A stretch of DNA of 62,006 bases from Methylobacteriaceae bacterium (GCA_016793505.1 JAEULW010000177.1:1-62006); one strand, 5' to 3'; positions 8,652-17,762 are shown, numbered from the stretch's first letter. Notes: a model not told the origin generated them from the sequence alone. A program made the numbers and translations.

Positions 8652-8885
8652 GTGGCGGAAAAGCGGATCGACTGGACGCGGCTTTCGACGCTGGTGAGCG
8701 TCGCCATCCTGGTCGGCACCGAGGTGGTCGGCGCGTCCTGGGCGGCCGGCTGGGCGATCGGCGGCCTGATGCAGCTGCCGCGCGCCTACAGTCTCGTTAT
8801 CGAGATCGTGTTCGCCCTGCTCGGCTTCGCCGCGCTGGCGGTGTTCATCAAGAGCGCGCTGCGGCACGAGCCGATCAAGGTCTGA
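8652..8885 (+). CDS. Small two-span membrane protein
   Basis: A 77-residue protein from a GTG start, preceded by GGAGAGG at a spacing of 3 bases. It has a short polar N-terminus (VAEKRIDWTRL) and two hydrophobic segments (LVSVAILVGTEVVGASWAAG and SLVIEIVFALLGFAALAVFI), and ends in a basic tail (KSALRHEPIKV). In-frame upstream starts at 8586 (TTG) and 8610 (ATG) add only low-complexity sequence. I do not recognise a named family, although small proteins of this layout are common in Rhizobiales. It is convergent with the DUF1850 gene, with 3 bases between the two stop codons. Confidence 0.65.
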   Translation: MAEKRIDWTRLSTLVSVAILVGTEVVGASWAAGWAIGGLMQLPRAYSLVIEIVFALLGFAALAVFIKSALRHEPIKV

Positions 8886-8888
8886 GCC

Positions 8889-9254
8889 TCACGGACAGGC
8901 CGAGAGGACGACGACGTCGGCGCTTTCGCCGGCGCCGGCGATCGTGCGGCAGCCGCCGTCGACGCAGAGCGTCCAGCCCTCGGGCAGGGCGTCCGACCGG
9001 CGCAGCGAAATCTCACGCGCCGGAGGAAGGCGCGGCGTCCAGCGCCACCATGTCCCGTCGAAGCGCGCATCCGGCCCCGGCTCCATGCCGGCGCCGCTGC
9101 CCTTGACCCGCGCCTCGACGGCGACGAGCGTCGTCGCCTCGATGCGCCAGTCCTCCTCCCAGCGCGTCTTCTCGACCGAATGCGTCCAGGCCAGGGTGAA
9201 GGCGGCGACGGCGAGCCGTGTCGCGGTCGCGCCTGCGGTCAGGCACAGGCTCAC
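8889..9254 (-). CDS. DUF1850 protein of a TRAP transporter operon
   Basis: A 121-residue protein starting at GTG 9254, which overlaps the stop of the TRAP permease by 4 bases (GTGA). The N-terminus is hydrophobic (VSLCLTAGATATRLAVAAFT) and may be a signal or anchor. Conserved DUF1850 blocks follow: WTHSVEKTRWEEDWR, EARVKGSGAGMEPGPDA and a C-terminal pair of cysteines (LCVDGGC). DUF1850 genes are known companions of TAXI-type TRAP transporters with fused permeases, which fits this operon exactly. Function is not established; translational coupling suggests a role in assembly or function of the transporter. Confidence 0.85.
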   Translation of the reverse strand: MSLCLTAGATATRLAVAAFTLAWTHSVEKTRWEEDWRIEATTLVAVEARVKGSGAGMEPGPDARFDGTWWRWTPRLPPAREISLRRSDALPEGWTLCVDGGCRTIAGAGESADVVVLSACP

Positions 9255-11353
9255 GCCGCCGCCGCCGCGCTGCGCCGAAGGCCGAAATGCGCGGCGAGAA
9301 ACAGCGCCGTCAGGGCGAAGCCGATCTCGTCCGTCCACGGCCAGGCGACGATCAGCATGGCGCTCGCCACGAGCGCCAGCGCGCGCTGCCAGACCGGCGT
9401 CGGCCGCGCCAGATAACCGATCGAGGCGACGCCGAGCAGGCCGATGCCGAGCGCGGCCTTCGCCGCGACATAGGCGACCGACAGCATGAAGGCCGCGCTC
9501 CACGGGTCGACGCCCTTGCCCGCGTGAAGCATCAGCGCCGGCGTGTAGATGGCGATATAGGGCACCACGAAACCGGCGGCGGCGCTGCGCATCGCCTGCA
9601 GGCCGCTCGACAGGCCGGACGCCCTGGGGATCGGCGCGGCGGCGAAGGCGGCGAGCGCCACCGGCGGCGTCAGATCCGCCATGATGCCGAAATAGAAGAC
9701 GAACATGTGCGCGACGATCTGCGGCACGCCGAGATTTGTCAGGATCGGCGCGGCGAGCGAGGCGGTGATGATGTAGTTCGGGATGGTCGGAATGCCCATG
9801 CCGAGCACCAGACTGAAGATCATCGTCAGGATCAGCGCGAGCAGGAGATTGTCCTTGCCGAGGCCGATCACGGCGTTGCCGACGATGGTGGCGACGCCGG
9901 TCAGGGTCATCACGCCGATGACGATGCCGACCAGCGCGCAGGCGAGGCCCACCGGCAGCGCCTGCCGCGCCCCGTCGGCGAGACTGTCGCGCAGCAGCGC
10001 CAGAGTCGCGCGGCCACCGCGCATCGCCGCTGTGGCGAGGATCAGCGCCGCGATCAGCCCGACCAGCGCGAACACGCCGAAGCGCAGCGCCGCCGAGGCG
10101 GCGATGGCGAGGCCGATCCAGAAGACGACGCGCAGCGCCGGCGCGCCGAGGCCGAGCCCGATCGCCCCGCCGAGGATGACGACGCAGGTGAGCGCGAGGC
10201 CGATCGTGCCGGCATAGAGCGGCGTGAAGCCGGCGAACAGCAGGTAGACCAGCACGGCGAGCGGCAGGATCAGGAACCAGCGCTTGCGCAGCGTCTCGCG
10301 CACATTCGGCAGCTCTTCGCGCGGCAGGCCGGCGAGGCCCTTGCGTCCGGCCTCCAGATGCACCGACCAGAAGGCGGCGCCGAAATAGAGGATGGCCGGA
10401 ATGATCGCGGCCTGCACCACCTCGAAATAGGGGATGCCGAGCGTCTCGGCCATGATGAAGGCGACGGCGCCCATCACCGGCGGCATGATCTGTCCGCCCA
10501 TCGAGGCGGTCGCCTCGACGCCGCCGGCGAAGCTCGGCGCATAGCCGAAGCGCTTCATCAGCGGGATGGTGAACTGGCCCGTCGCCACCACATTGGCGAC
10601 GCCCGAGCCGGAGATGGTGCCCATCAGCGCCGAGGACAGCACGGCGACTTTCGCCGGCCCGCCGCGCGCCATGCCGAACAGGCCCATGGCGATGTCGGTG
10701 AACAGCTCGATCATGCCGGCGCGCTCGAGGAACGCGCCGAACAGGATGAACAGGAAGATGTAGGTCGCCGACACGCCGGTCGGCGTGCCGTAGATGCCTT
10801 CGGTGCCGTAGGCGAGCTGGTCGATCACCTGATCGAGCCCGTAGCCGCGATGATTGAACGGCGCCGGCAGCAGATGGCCGAGCAGCGCATAGGCGAGGAA
10901 GGCGCCGGCGATGATCGGCAGCGCCGGCCCCATCATCCGCCACACCATGATGAAAATCGTCGCCAGCGCGACGACGCCCATGACGACGTCGCGCCGCTCG
11001 AGATCGCCGGCGCGCAACAGCAGCGCGTCATGATCGATCCACTGATAGGCCGCAACCGCCGCGCCGGCGAGGCCGACCGCCCACAGGAAGGCCCTGGCCG
11101 CCGCGCTGCGCGCCGTCAGATGCGCATAGAGCCCCGCCGACAGCAGGATGAGGAAGCCGACATGCGCGGCGCGCACGATCTGCGCGGGCAGTACCGCATA
11201 GAGCGACACGGCGAGCTGGAACGTCGCGAAGGCGAGCGCGACGGCGAACAGCGCGCGCCCTGTCGCTCCGCCCCCGAAACCGCTCGGCAGCCCGTGCTCG
11301 GGATCGACGGCGGCGGCCGGCGCGTCGGTTGCGGTCGTGGCTGTTGAGGACAT
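9251..11353 (-). CDS. TRAP transporter fused 4TM/12TM permease
   Basis: A fused DctQM-type inner-membrane permease of about 700 residues. The N-terminal third holds the small-subunit-like spans (about residues 35-160). The large DctM-like part shows typical stretches such as FLILFGAFLERAGM, SGSGVANVVATGQFTIPLMK and VEATASMGGQIMPPVMGAVA, and a late NYIITASLAAPIL. It works with the TAXI binding protein encoded upstream to import an organic acid or similar solute, driven by an ion gradient. An upstream ATG at 11377 is in frame, but it begins one base after the T run of an intrinsic terminator and has no ribosome binding site, so 11353 is preferred. The stop overlaps the DUF1850 start. Confidence 0.92.
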   Translation of the reverse strand: MSSTATTATDAPAAAVDPEHGLPSGFGGGATGRALFAVALAFATFQLAVSLYAVLPAQIVRAAHVGFLILLSAGLYAHLTARSAAARAFLWAVGLAGAAVAAYQWIDHDALLLRAGDLERRDVVMGVVALATIFIMVWRMMGPALPIIAGAFLAYALLGHLLPAPFNHRGYGLDQVIDQLAYGTEGIYGTPTGVSATYIFLFILFGAFLERAGMIELFTDIAMGLFGMARGGPAKVAVLSSALMGTISGSGVANVVATGQFTIPLMKRFGYAPSFAGGVEATASMGGQIMPPVMGAVAFIMAETLGIPYFEVVQAAIIPAILYFGAAFWSVHLEAGRKGLAGLPREELPNVRETLRKRWFLILPLAVLVYLLFAGFTPLYAGTIGLALTCVVILGGAIGLGLGAPALRVVFWIGLAIAASAALRFGVFALVGLIAALILATAAMRGGRATLALLRDSLADGARQALPVGLACALVGIVIGVMTLTGVATIVGNAVIGLGKDNLLLALILTMIFSLVLGMGIPTIPNYIITASLAAPILTNLGVPQIVAHMFVFYFGIMADLTPPVALAAFAAAPIPRASGLSSGLQAMRSAAAGFVVPYIAIYTPALMLHAGKGVDPWSAAFMLSVAYVAAKAALGIGLLGVASIGYLARPTPVWQRALALVASAMLIVAWPWTDEIGFALTALFLAAHFGLRRSAAAAA

Positions 11354-11378
11354 GCGCAATCCGGCTCGGGACGTCATG

Positions 11379-11408
11379 AAAAAAGCGCGGCCGCCGGCGC
11401 GGCCGCGC
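11379..11408 (-). terminator. Intrinsic terminator between TRAP binding protein and permease
   Basis: On the minus strand this is a perfect 10-bp stem (GCGCGGCCGC with GCGGCCGCGC), a 4-base loop and six T. It lies 24 bases after the stop of the binding-protein gene and immediately before the permease. It probably ends most transcripts after the binding protein, giving the usual excess of binding protein over permease, with readthrough supplying the membrane subunits. Confidence 0.88.
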
Positions 11409-11432
11409 GCAGGCGTCAGCGGCGTCCGAAGT

Positions 11433-12389
11433 TCATTTCAGCACGCCCTTTTCCTTCCAGTATTTCTGCGCGCCGGAATGCAGCGGCACGGGCATGCCGT
11501 CGAGCGCCGTCTCGGCCTTGATCGCCCGCGCAGCCTGATGCGCGGCGACGAGATCGGGCACGTTGTCGTAGGCCGTCTTCGTCATCTGGTAGACGAGTTC
11601 GTCCGACGCGTCGGCGCGCGTGACGAGATAGTTGATCACCGCGGCGGTGGCGACGTCCGCATCCTGCCCGCCATAGGTCTTGGCCGGGATCGTCGCCTTG
11701 ACGTAGGGGGCGCCGATCTTGTCGACGATCGCCGCCGGTATTTCGACGACCACGATCTCGACCGAGGTGGACAGGTCGCGGATCGAGGCGACGCCGAGAC
11801 CGGCCGATTGCAGCGTCGCGTCGAGCTGACGATTCTTCATCAGATCGACGGATTCGGCGAAGGGCAGATACTCGATCTTGCCGAGATCCTTGTAGGCGAG
11901 GCCGGCCGCCCCGAGGATGGCGCGGGCGTTGATCTCGGTGCCGGACTTCGGCGCGCCGACCGACAGGCGCTTGCCCTTGAGATCCGCAAGCGTCCTGATG
12001 CCGGACTCCTTCGAGGCGACGATCTGCACATAGTTCGGATAGATCGCGCCGACGCCGCGCAGCTTGTCGAGCTTGGACTTGAAGCCGGCGTCGGCGTCGC
12101 CCGCCCAGGCAAGCGCCAGCGAGTCGCCCAGGGTGAAGGCGATTTCGCCCTTGCCCTGCTGCAGGAGGTTCAGGTTCTCGACCGAGGCCTTGGTCGCCTG
12201 CACCGAGGGGCGCGCCCCCTTGATCTTGTCGGTGTAGAGCTTCGACAGCGCGACGCCGAGCGGATAGTAGACGCCGGACGTGCCGCCGGTCAGCACGTTG
12301 ATGAAATCGTCCGCCTTCGCGCTCGCCGCGCTCATCGCCATCGCCGCGGCCGCGGCCAGCGCGCAGAGTTTGCCCGTCCGTTTCGCCAT
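11433..12389 (-). CDS. TAXI-family TRAP transporter solute-binding protein
   Basis: A 318-residue periplasmic binding protein. The signal peptide runs from MAKRTGKLCALAAAAAMAMS to a cleavage near SAKA. The mature part opens with INVLTGGTSGVYYPLG, the classic TAXI (TRAP-associated extracytoplasmic immunogenic) start. Further blocks are VQATKASVENLNLLQQGKGE and LKGKRLSVGAPKSGTEINAR. Three tandem ATG codons occur (12395, 12392, 12389); the third has GGAGG 6 bases upstream and is the best start. The ligand is unknown; characterised TAXI proteins bind glutamate-like or other carboxylates. It heads the operon with the permease and DUF1850 protein, separated from them by a strong hairpin. Confidence 0.93.
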   Translation of the reverse strand: MAKRTGKLCALAAAAAMAMSAASAKADDFINVLTGGTSGVYYPLGVALSKLYTDKIKGARPSVQATKASVENLNLLQQGKGEIAFTLGDSLALAWAGDADAGFKSKLDKLRGVGAIYPNYVQIVASKESGIRTLADLKGKRLSVGAPKSGTEINARAILGAAGLAYKDLGKIEYLPFAESVDLMKNRQLDATLQSAGLGVASIRDLSTSVEIVVVEIPAAIVDKIGAPYVKATIPAKTYGGQDADVATAAVINYLVTRADASDELVYQMTKTAYDNVPDLVAAHQAARAIKAETALDGMPVPLHSGAQKYWKEKGVLK

Positions 12390-12532
12390 CATCATCCTCC
12401 CTGCGCGCGCTCGCGCGTCATGGTCGAATCTGTTTCACGGTCGGGGCGGAATCTCAAGGCCGGCGCGGCGCCCCGGTTTGACAGGCCGGCGGGCTGCGCC
12501 TAGGTCCGGCCGGGGTTCGGAGCCGCGCGAGA

Positions 12533-14104
12533 ATGACGATCGACCGACGTGATTTCCTGACAGGCGCCTGCGCCGCGGCGGCCGCTCTGAGCGCGCCTTC
12601 CGGGGCCGGCGCCGCGGCGCTGCGCCTCGGCCCGGCCCAGCCCTTCGGCCGCAACGTGCTGATCGATCTCGTCGCCCGGCTCGCCGCCGGGCCGTATCGC
12701 GCCCCGCCGCAGCCTTCGCCCGAGATCGTCGGCAAACTCGACTACGACGCCTGGGGCAAGATCCGGTTCCGGCCCGATCACGCCCTGTTCGCCGAGGGGC
12801 CGGGGCGCTTTCCGGTCGCCTTCTTCCATCTCGGCATGTTCTTCCGCAAATCGGTCGCCATGCATGTCGTCGAGAACGGCGCGGCGCGCGAGATTCTCTA
12901 CGATCCCGCGATGTTCGACATGCCGGCGGATTCGCCGGCCCGCGACCTGCCGGCGAGCGCCGGCTTCGCCGGCTTCCAGATTCGCGAGCCGCGCGACGGC
13001 GCGCTGGACTGGCGCAAGAACGACTGGGTCGCCTTTCTCGGCGCCGCCTATTTCCGCGCCATCGGCGAGCTCAAGCAATACGGGCTGTCGGCCCGCGCCG
13101 TGGCGATCGACGTCGCCGAGGCGGGCCGCGCCGAGGAATTTCCCGATTTCACGCAGATCTGGTTCGAAACGCCGCGCCCCGACCGGCCGGACGAAATCGT
13201 CGTGCATGGCCTGCTCGAGGGGCCCTCGATCGTCGGCGCCTGCAGCTTCGTCATGCGTCGCGGCGCCGGCGTGATCATGGATGTCGAACAGCATCTGCGT
13301 CTGCGCGCGCCGGTCGCGCGCTTCGGCCTGTCGCCGCTGACCTCGATGTACTGGTATTCCGAGACGCGCAAGCCGACCGCCGTCGACTGGCGGCCGGAGG
13401 TGCACGATTCCGACGGTCTGGCGCTGTGGACGGGCGCCGGCGAGCGCCTCTGGCGTCCGCTCAACAACCCGCCGCGCACCATCGTGTCGGCCTTCGGCGA
13501 CGACAATCCGCGCGGCTTCGGCCTCATGCAGCGCGACCGCGTCTTCGACCACTATCAGGATGGCGTCTACTACGAGCGCAGGCCCTCGCTGTGGATCGAG
13601 CCGCGCGGCGGCTGGGGCAAGGGCGCCGTGCAACTCGTCGAGATTCCGACCGACGACGAGATCCACGACAACATCGTCGCGATGTGGGTTCCCGAACGCG
13701 CCGCCCGCGCCGGCGACGTGGTCGATCTCGCCTTCCGCATGCACTGGCTCGCCGACGAGCCTTATCCGACGCCGCTCGGGCGCTGCGTCGCGACGCGGCT
13801 CGGCAATGGCGGCCAGCCCGGTCAGCCGCGGCCGCAGGGCGTGCGCAAGTTCATGGTCGAGTTCCTCGGCGGGCCGCTCGCGGCGATCCCCTTCGGCGTC
13901 AAGCCCGAGCCGATCCTGTCGGCCTCGCGCGGGAGCTTCTCGTATGTCTTCGCGGAGGCGGTGCCGAACGAGGTGAAAGGCCACTGGCGCGCCCAGTTCG
14001 ACCTGACCGTGACCGGCGAAGAGCCGGTCGAGATGCGTTGTTACTTGCGCGCCGGCGATCAGATCTTGACCGAAACCTGGGCCTATCAATACCACCCGTT
14101 CTGA
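12533..14104 (+). CDS. Periplasmic glucan biosynthesis protein, OpgG/OpgD (MdoG) family
   Basis: A 523-residue exported protein. The N-terminus MTIDRRDFLTGACAAAAALS is a twin-arginine (Tat) signal, as in OpgD (MdoD) rather than the Sec-type OpgG. The MdoG domain fills the rest, with blocks such as YDAWGKIRFRPDHALF, FPVAFFHLGMFFRKSVAMHV, LSPLTSMYWYSE, WRPEVHDSDGLALWTGAGE and ENPRGFGL-like DDNPRGFGLMQRDR. The family acts on the backbone of osmoregulated periplasmic glucans; recent work shows that OpgG/OpgD proteins can be beta-1,2-glucanases. No opgH glucosyltransferase is in the window. The ribosome binding site before the ATG is weak (GCGAGA). The next gene follows after 37 bases. Confidence 0.9.
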   Translation: MTIDRRDFLTGACAAAAALSAPSGAGAAALRLGPAQPFGRNVLIDLVARLAAGPYRAPPQPSPEIVGKLDYDAWGKIRFRPDHALFAEGPGRFPVAFFHLGMFFRKSVAMHVVENGAAREILYDPAMFDMPADSPARDLPASAGFAGFQIREPRDGALDWRKNDWVAFLGAAYFRAIGELKQYGLSARAVAIDVAEAGRAEEFPDFTQIWFETPRPDRPDEIVVHGLLEGPSIVGACSFVMRRGAGVIMDVEQHLRLRAPVARFGLSPLTSMYWYSETRKPTAVDWRPEVHDSDGLALWTGAGERLWRPLNNPPRTIVSAFGDDNPRGFGLMQRDRVFDHYQDGVYYERRPSLWIEPRGGWGKGAVQLVEIPTDDEIHDNIVAMWVPERAARAGDVVDLAFRMHWLADEPYPTPLGRCVATRLGNGGQPGQPRPQGVRKFMVEFLGGPLAAIPFGVKPEPILSASRGSFSYVFAEAVPNEVKGHWRAQFDLTVTGEEPVEMRCYLRAGDQILTETWAYQYHPF

Positions 14105-14141
14105 ACCCGCCGCGGGCGGCGATTCGGGGGACAACGGCGCC

Positions 14142-15935
14142 ATGGCCCGGGGCAGGGACGACGCGAACGCCGGCGACTGGCTCGATCAGGGCCTGTCCTT
14201 CGTCTTCATCACGCTGCTCAGCTTCGCCGCGCTGGCGATCGTCTGGGCGCTGATCGAGACGTTCACCTCCGTCCGCTTCGAGCCGATGTGGCTGCGCCGC
14301 GCCATGGTCGTCGCGATGGCGCTGGCGAGCCTCGGCATGGGCCTGCGCGCGGCGCGGCGCGCCCGAGCGCGCCGGCCGCGCGCCGCCACGACCCGGCCGG
14401 CGCCCGCGACCGCGCCAACACCCTCGAGGTCGAAATCGCCGCCTGCCCCGAGCGTCGCCGCGCCTGAACCCGTGACCGCCATTCCGCAATCGCGGCTCGA
14501 CCTTGTCATGCGGCCGGCGGCGCGCACTGCGGCGGCGATCCCGGCGGCCGTCGCGACTCCCGCCGCCGCGCCGAAACCTCCGCCTGCCGGTTCGATCCTC
14601 GAGACGGCGCGCTATCGCCCGATCGTGTTCCGCGAGATCTATCCGCCGCCGGCCGAACCGGGCCTGTCGTTCTATGGCGGCGCGCCGGTCGCGCCGGCGG
14701 GCTTCGCCTGGCCGCGGTCTGGCGACGCGCCGCTGCATTTCGTCATGCAGTGGGACTGCGCCGAGCTCGCGCGCCTCGATCCGACCGGCCTGCTGCCGCG
14801 CGAGGGCGCGCTGTATCTGTTCGGCGATCTGGCCTGGCGCGCCGACCTGCCGTTCCGCTTCGTCCACGCCGCCGGTCCTGCGACGGGTTGGACGGCGCTG
14901 GCGCCGCCGCCCGATCTCGGCCCGCTCTATGGCGATGAAGGCGCGCATTGCTGCCCCTACGCTTCGCCGCATCTGCCCGAAGCCGAGCAGGGCGCGCCAA
15001 ACCTGTTGCCGCGCTGGCCCTTCACGCCGCTCGTCATCGACTATCCGCCGGTCGTCCACGACGACGAGGACGAGGATGACGGGACCGGCCGCATCTACTG
15101 GACCGAGCGCTCCGGCGTCGGCGAGGCGCTGCTCGCCGCGCAGAACAGCGCGGATTCGGCGCCTGTCGAGGCCGCCGGCCCGCGGCCCGGCGGCGTCGCG
15201 CGGCCGTTCCCGGCCTTTCCGCACGACTATGCGGCGGCGCGCGCGGTCTGCGCCAAAGCGATCGACGCGTTGCGGCGTCCGCAATATCTCAGCGCCTACA
15301 CCTTCCTGCCTGAACTCGAGCCTGATGCGCGCATGGCGACGGCGAAGCTCTGGCTCGACGAGGCGATCGCGCAGTTCCGCGCCGCCGCGCGCCGTCCGCC
15401 GCGCGCCGCGACGACGCAGGACGAAGCCGACAGGTTCTGGGCCTGGGTCGAGTCGATCGCGCCGACCTTCGGCTATGGCTTCCCCGATCTCGTCGAGACC
15501 TGCGTCAATGTCAGCCTCGGGATCGGCAGCGAGGGCGTCGGCGCGCTTCCCGCCGATTTCGTTGCGCGCAACGCCCGCCGACACAGGCTCGCGAGCGAAA
15601 CGACGCGCACCGAATACGAGCATGAATTCATCGCCCGGTCCGGCCTTCCCCGCGAGGAGGCGCAAAAGCTCTGGCGCGAAAAGAGTGAGGCGAAAACACT
15701 GATCGAGGTGCGCGACGTCCACGCCCCGACGCCCAATCACATGTTCGGCCCGCCGAGCTATGTGCAGGGCGACGTCGAGGAGCTGATCGACGACCGGCTG
15801 CTGCTGCTGGAGCTGAGCACGACGCAGCCGATCGGCTTCGAACTCGGCGAAGGCGTTCTGCAGTTCCTGATTCGACCCGACGACCTCCGCGCCGGCCGGT
15901 TCGATCGCGTCGAACTGGTGCAGACCGGCTATTGA
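14142..15935 (+). CDS. Membrane-anchored DUF1963 protein
   Basis: A 597-residue protein. It begins with two hydrophobic segments (FVFITLLSFAALAIVWALIE and the stretch around AMVVAMALASLGMGL), then a Pro/Ala-rich linker to about residue 155. The large C-terminal part resembles DUF1963, with PGLSFYGGAPVAPAGFAWPR, LHFVMQWDCAEL and GALYLFGDLAW, a family of uncharacterised proteins. An acidic run (DDEDEDDGTGR) lies mid-protein. The DUF1963 fold has been likened to cell-surface or immunity-type proteins, but no function is established. It may be co-transcribed with the upstream glucan gene, 37 bases away, though GGGGGA sits 10 bases before its ATG and could serve as its own ribosome binding site. 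Confidence 0.78.
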   Translation: MARGRDDANAGDWLDQGLSFVFITLLSFAALAIVWALIETFTSVRFEPMWLRRAMVVAMALASLGMGLRAARRARARRPRAATTRPAPATAPTPSRSKSPPAPSVAAPEPVTAIPQSRLDLVMRPAARTAAAIPAAVATPAAAPKPPPAGSILETARYRPIVFREIYPPPAEPGLSFYGGAPVAPAGFAWPRSGDAPLHFVMQWDCAELARLDPTGLLPREGALYLFGDLAWRADLPFRFVHAAGPATGWTALAPPPDLGPLYGDEGAHCCPYASPHLPEAEQGAPNLLPRWPFTPLVIDYPPVVHDDEDEDDGTGRIYWTERSGVGEALLAAQNSADSAPVEAAGPRPGGVARPFPAFPHDYAAARAVCAKAIDALRRPQYLSAYTFLPELEPDARMATAKLWLDEAIAQFRAAARRPPRAATTQDEADRFWAWVESIAPTFGYGFPDLVETCVNVSLGIGSEGVGALPADFVARNARRHRLASETTRTEYEHEFIARSGLPREEAQKLWREKSEAKTLIEVRDVHAPTPNHMFGPPSYVQGDVEELIDDRLLLLELSTTQPIGFELGEGVLQFLIRPDDLRAGRFDRVELVQTGY

Positions 15936-15948
15936 GGCGGCGCGTCTG

Positions 15949-16344
15949 TCAGCCCTCGCGCCCGTCGAGCAGGATCGGGCGACCATGCGGCGTCGCCGCA
16001 GCCGCCCGCGCCCAGGCGTCGCGCTTGTCGGACAGGGCGCCGGGCGTCGTCACGCCCTTGCGCGCCAGCAGCGCTTCCAGCGTCGCCAGCCAGTGATCCC
16101 AATAGGTGTCGCCGAGATCGGGATCGCCGCGCGACTGCGCGGCGCGAATTTCCTCGGCGAGCGCCGTCGCCCATTCCGGCCAGCCGAACACGCCGCGCGC
16201 ATGCAATTCGAGCGTGAAGGCGAAGGCCCGCGCCTGCCAGGGCTCGGCGAAGACCGGCCCGCCGGCGTCGCGCGGGATGGGATGCGTCGCGTCGAGGGCG
16301 TCGAGCGCATTCTGCGTCGCCTGTCCGGTCGACATCTCGGTCAT
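15949..16344 (-). CDS. Nitrile hydratase accessory protein
   Basis: A 131-residue homologue of the beta-subunit N-terminal half, the accessory or activator protein (P14K/NhlE type) used by cobalt nitrile hydratases. Visible blocks are FAEPWQARAFAFTLELHARG, FGWPEWATALAEEI and YWDHWLATLEALLARKG. In characterised systems this protein binds the alpha subunit, helps load cobalt and oxidise the ligand cysteines, and then swaps places with it during assembly. Its start overlaps the beta-subunit stop by 4 bases (ATGA), so the three genes form one translationally coupled operon. No separate cobalt transporter is visible nearby. Confidence 0.9.
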   Translation of the reverse strand: MTEMSTGQATQNALDALDATHPIPRDAGGPVFAEPWQARAFAFTLELHARGVFGWPEWATALAEEIRAAQSRGDPDLGDTYWDHWLATLEALLARKGVTTPGALSDKRDAWARAAAATPHGRPILLDGREG

Positions 16345-17003
16345 TGCGCGGGCTCCAGATAAGGCTCCCACGCGTCGATCGTCACGACCAGCGTCGGATC
16401 GGCGTCCTCGCCCCACAAGTCGCGGCCGGCGAAGCGCACCGTGTAGCACCAGTGCGGCTGTTCGCCCTGATCATGCGCATTCGCGTCGGGAAAGACGAAG
16501 ACGCCGCGCACGCTCTCGATTGCGCCGACGCGCCCGCGCGCATAGCGCGGCAGCCGCGTGTGGTGGGCCGGGTTCATCAGCTTCGCGCGCACGCGATCGC
16601 CGACGGCGAAACGCGCCGGCGCCGGCGCGGGCCGGTCATAGGGCGAACCCTTCGCCAGAACGGCGGCGACGTCCTCGGCCACCAGCTTGCGCTTTGCCGG
16701 CGGCGCCGGCCGGAGCGCGCGGCCGGCGGCGATCTCGTCGGCGCCGACGAAGCCCTTGCGCGCCAGATTGTTCTGCAGTGCGGCGAGCCAGATCTCATAG
16801 TAGCTGTGCGTCAGATACCAGCCGGGCTCGAGCGACTCGCGCTCGAAGCGGTTGCGATCGCCCGTCCATTCGCCCATGCCGTTGCAGGCCAGCGTGACGG
16901 CGAGCGCGCGCTTCTCCCACTCTGCGTGAAAGACCGGCTCGTCCTGCTCCGGCCGCACCGGGCCGAAGCTGGTCATGCCGCCGAGGTCCTGCGCGCCGTT
17001 CAT
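16341..17003 (-). CDS. nthB: Nitrile hydratase beta subunit
   Basis: A 220-residue beta subunit of nitrile hydratase, which converts nitriles to amides. It has the usual opening [16 protein letters not shown], then [36 protein letters not shown] and a C-terminal SH3-like barrel ([38 protein letters not shown]). The start at 17003 overlaps the alpha stop (ATGA) and has AAGGAGG 7 bases upstream. The downstream accessory gene overlaps in the same way. Full length for the family. Confidence 0.95.
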   Translation of the reverse strand: MNGAQDLGGMTSFGPVRPEQDEPVFHAEWEKRALAVTLACNGMGEWTGDRNRFERESLEPGWYLTHSYYEIWLAALQNNLARKGFVGADEIAAGRALRPAPPAKRKLVAEDVAAVLAKGSPYDRPAPAPARFAVGDRVRAKLMNPAHHTRLPRYARGRVGAIESVRGVFVFPDANAHDQGEQPHWCYTVRFAGRDLWGEDADPTLVVTIDAWEPYLEPAQ

Positions 17004-17662
17004 GTCGACGCCTCCTTGTGCGCAAGCCCGGCCGGCGTCATTGCGAGGCCCGTGCCGATCATGCTGTCGCGCGTCACGAGGTCGGCGAGGCGCGCCTCGC
17101 TCCAGCCTTCGGTTCCTGACGGGCGCATCGGGATGACGAGGTAGCGCAGCTCCGCCGTCGAGTCCCAGACGCGGATTTCCGTCGTCGCCGGCAGTTCGAC
17201 GCCGAAATCGCGCAGCACGCCGCGCGGATCGATGACGACGCGCGAGCGATAGGGCGCCGACTTGTACCAGACCGGCGGCAGGCCGAGCACAGGCCAGGGA
17301 TAGCAGGAGCACAGCGTGCAGACGACGATGTTGTGGCGCGCCGGCGTGTTCTCGAGCGCCACCATGTGTTCGCCCTGCCGACCGGCGAAACCGAGTTCGG
17401 CGATGGCCGCCGTCGCGTCCCGATACAACCGCGCGCGGAAGGCCGGATCGCTCCATGCGCGGGCGACGACGCGCGCGCCGTTGCGCGGGCCGATCTTCGT
17501 CTCATAGGTCTCGACGATGAGGTCGAGCGCGGCCGGATCGATCAGGCCCTTCTCGACGAGGATCGATTCCAGCGCGCGCACGCGCAACTCGACTTCGGCG
17601 AGATGCGAATGATCATGATCGTGATCGTGATCGTGATGGTGATGATCGTCGCGGTGCGTCAT
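17000..17662 (-). CDS. nthA: Nitrile hydratase alpha subunit, cobalt type, His-rich N-terminus
   Basis: A 220-residue catalytic alpha subunit. The metal site VCTLCSC lies at residues 114-120; threonine after the first cysteine is the known signature of cobalt-type enzymes (iron types have serine). Other blocks are [18 protein letters not shown] and [15 protein letters not shown]. The first 20 residues are unusual: [14 protein letters not shown], an Asp/His run that could hold or deliver metal ions. AAGGAGG lies just before ATG 17662, so the His-rich tail is genuinely part of the protein. It is divergent from the SDR gene across a 100-base spacer. An amidase to use the amide product is not in the window. 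Confidence 0.95.
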   Translation of the reverse strand: MTHRDDHHHHDHDHDHDHSHLAEVELRVRALESILVEKGLIDPAALDLIVETYETKIGPRNGARVVARAWSDPAFRARLYRDATAAIAELGFAGRQGEHMVALENTPARHNIVVCTLCSCYPWPVLGLPPVWYKSAPYRSRVVIDPRGVLRDFGVELPATTEIRVWDSTAELRYLVIPMRPSGTEGWSEARLADLVTRDSMIGTGLAMTPAGLAHKEAST

Positions 17663-17762
17663 CTCGCCTCCTTCGACGTGAAGCATAGCACGGACCGGCG
17701 GGGCGTCATCATTGACGCGCCTTCGCGCGCCGCGCATGGTCGCGACGCAGCGGAGGCGCGCG

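Noticed and set aside
17590-17650. GATCATGATCGTGATC repeats before the nitrile hydratase gene as a regulatory repeat
   Set aside because: These bases encode the His/Asp N-terminal tail of the alpha subunit, after a strong ribosome binding site.
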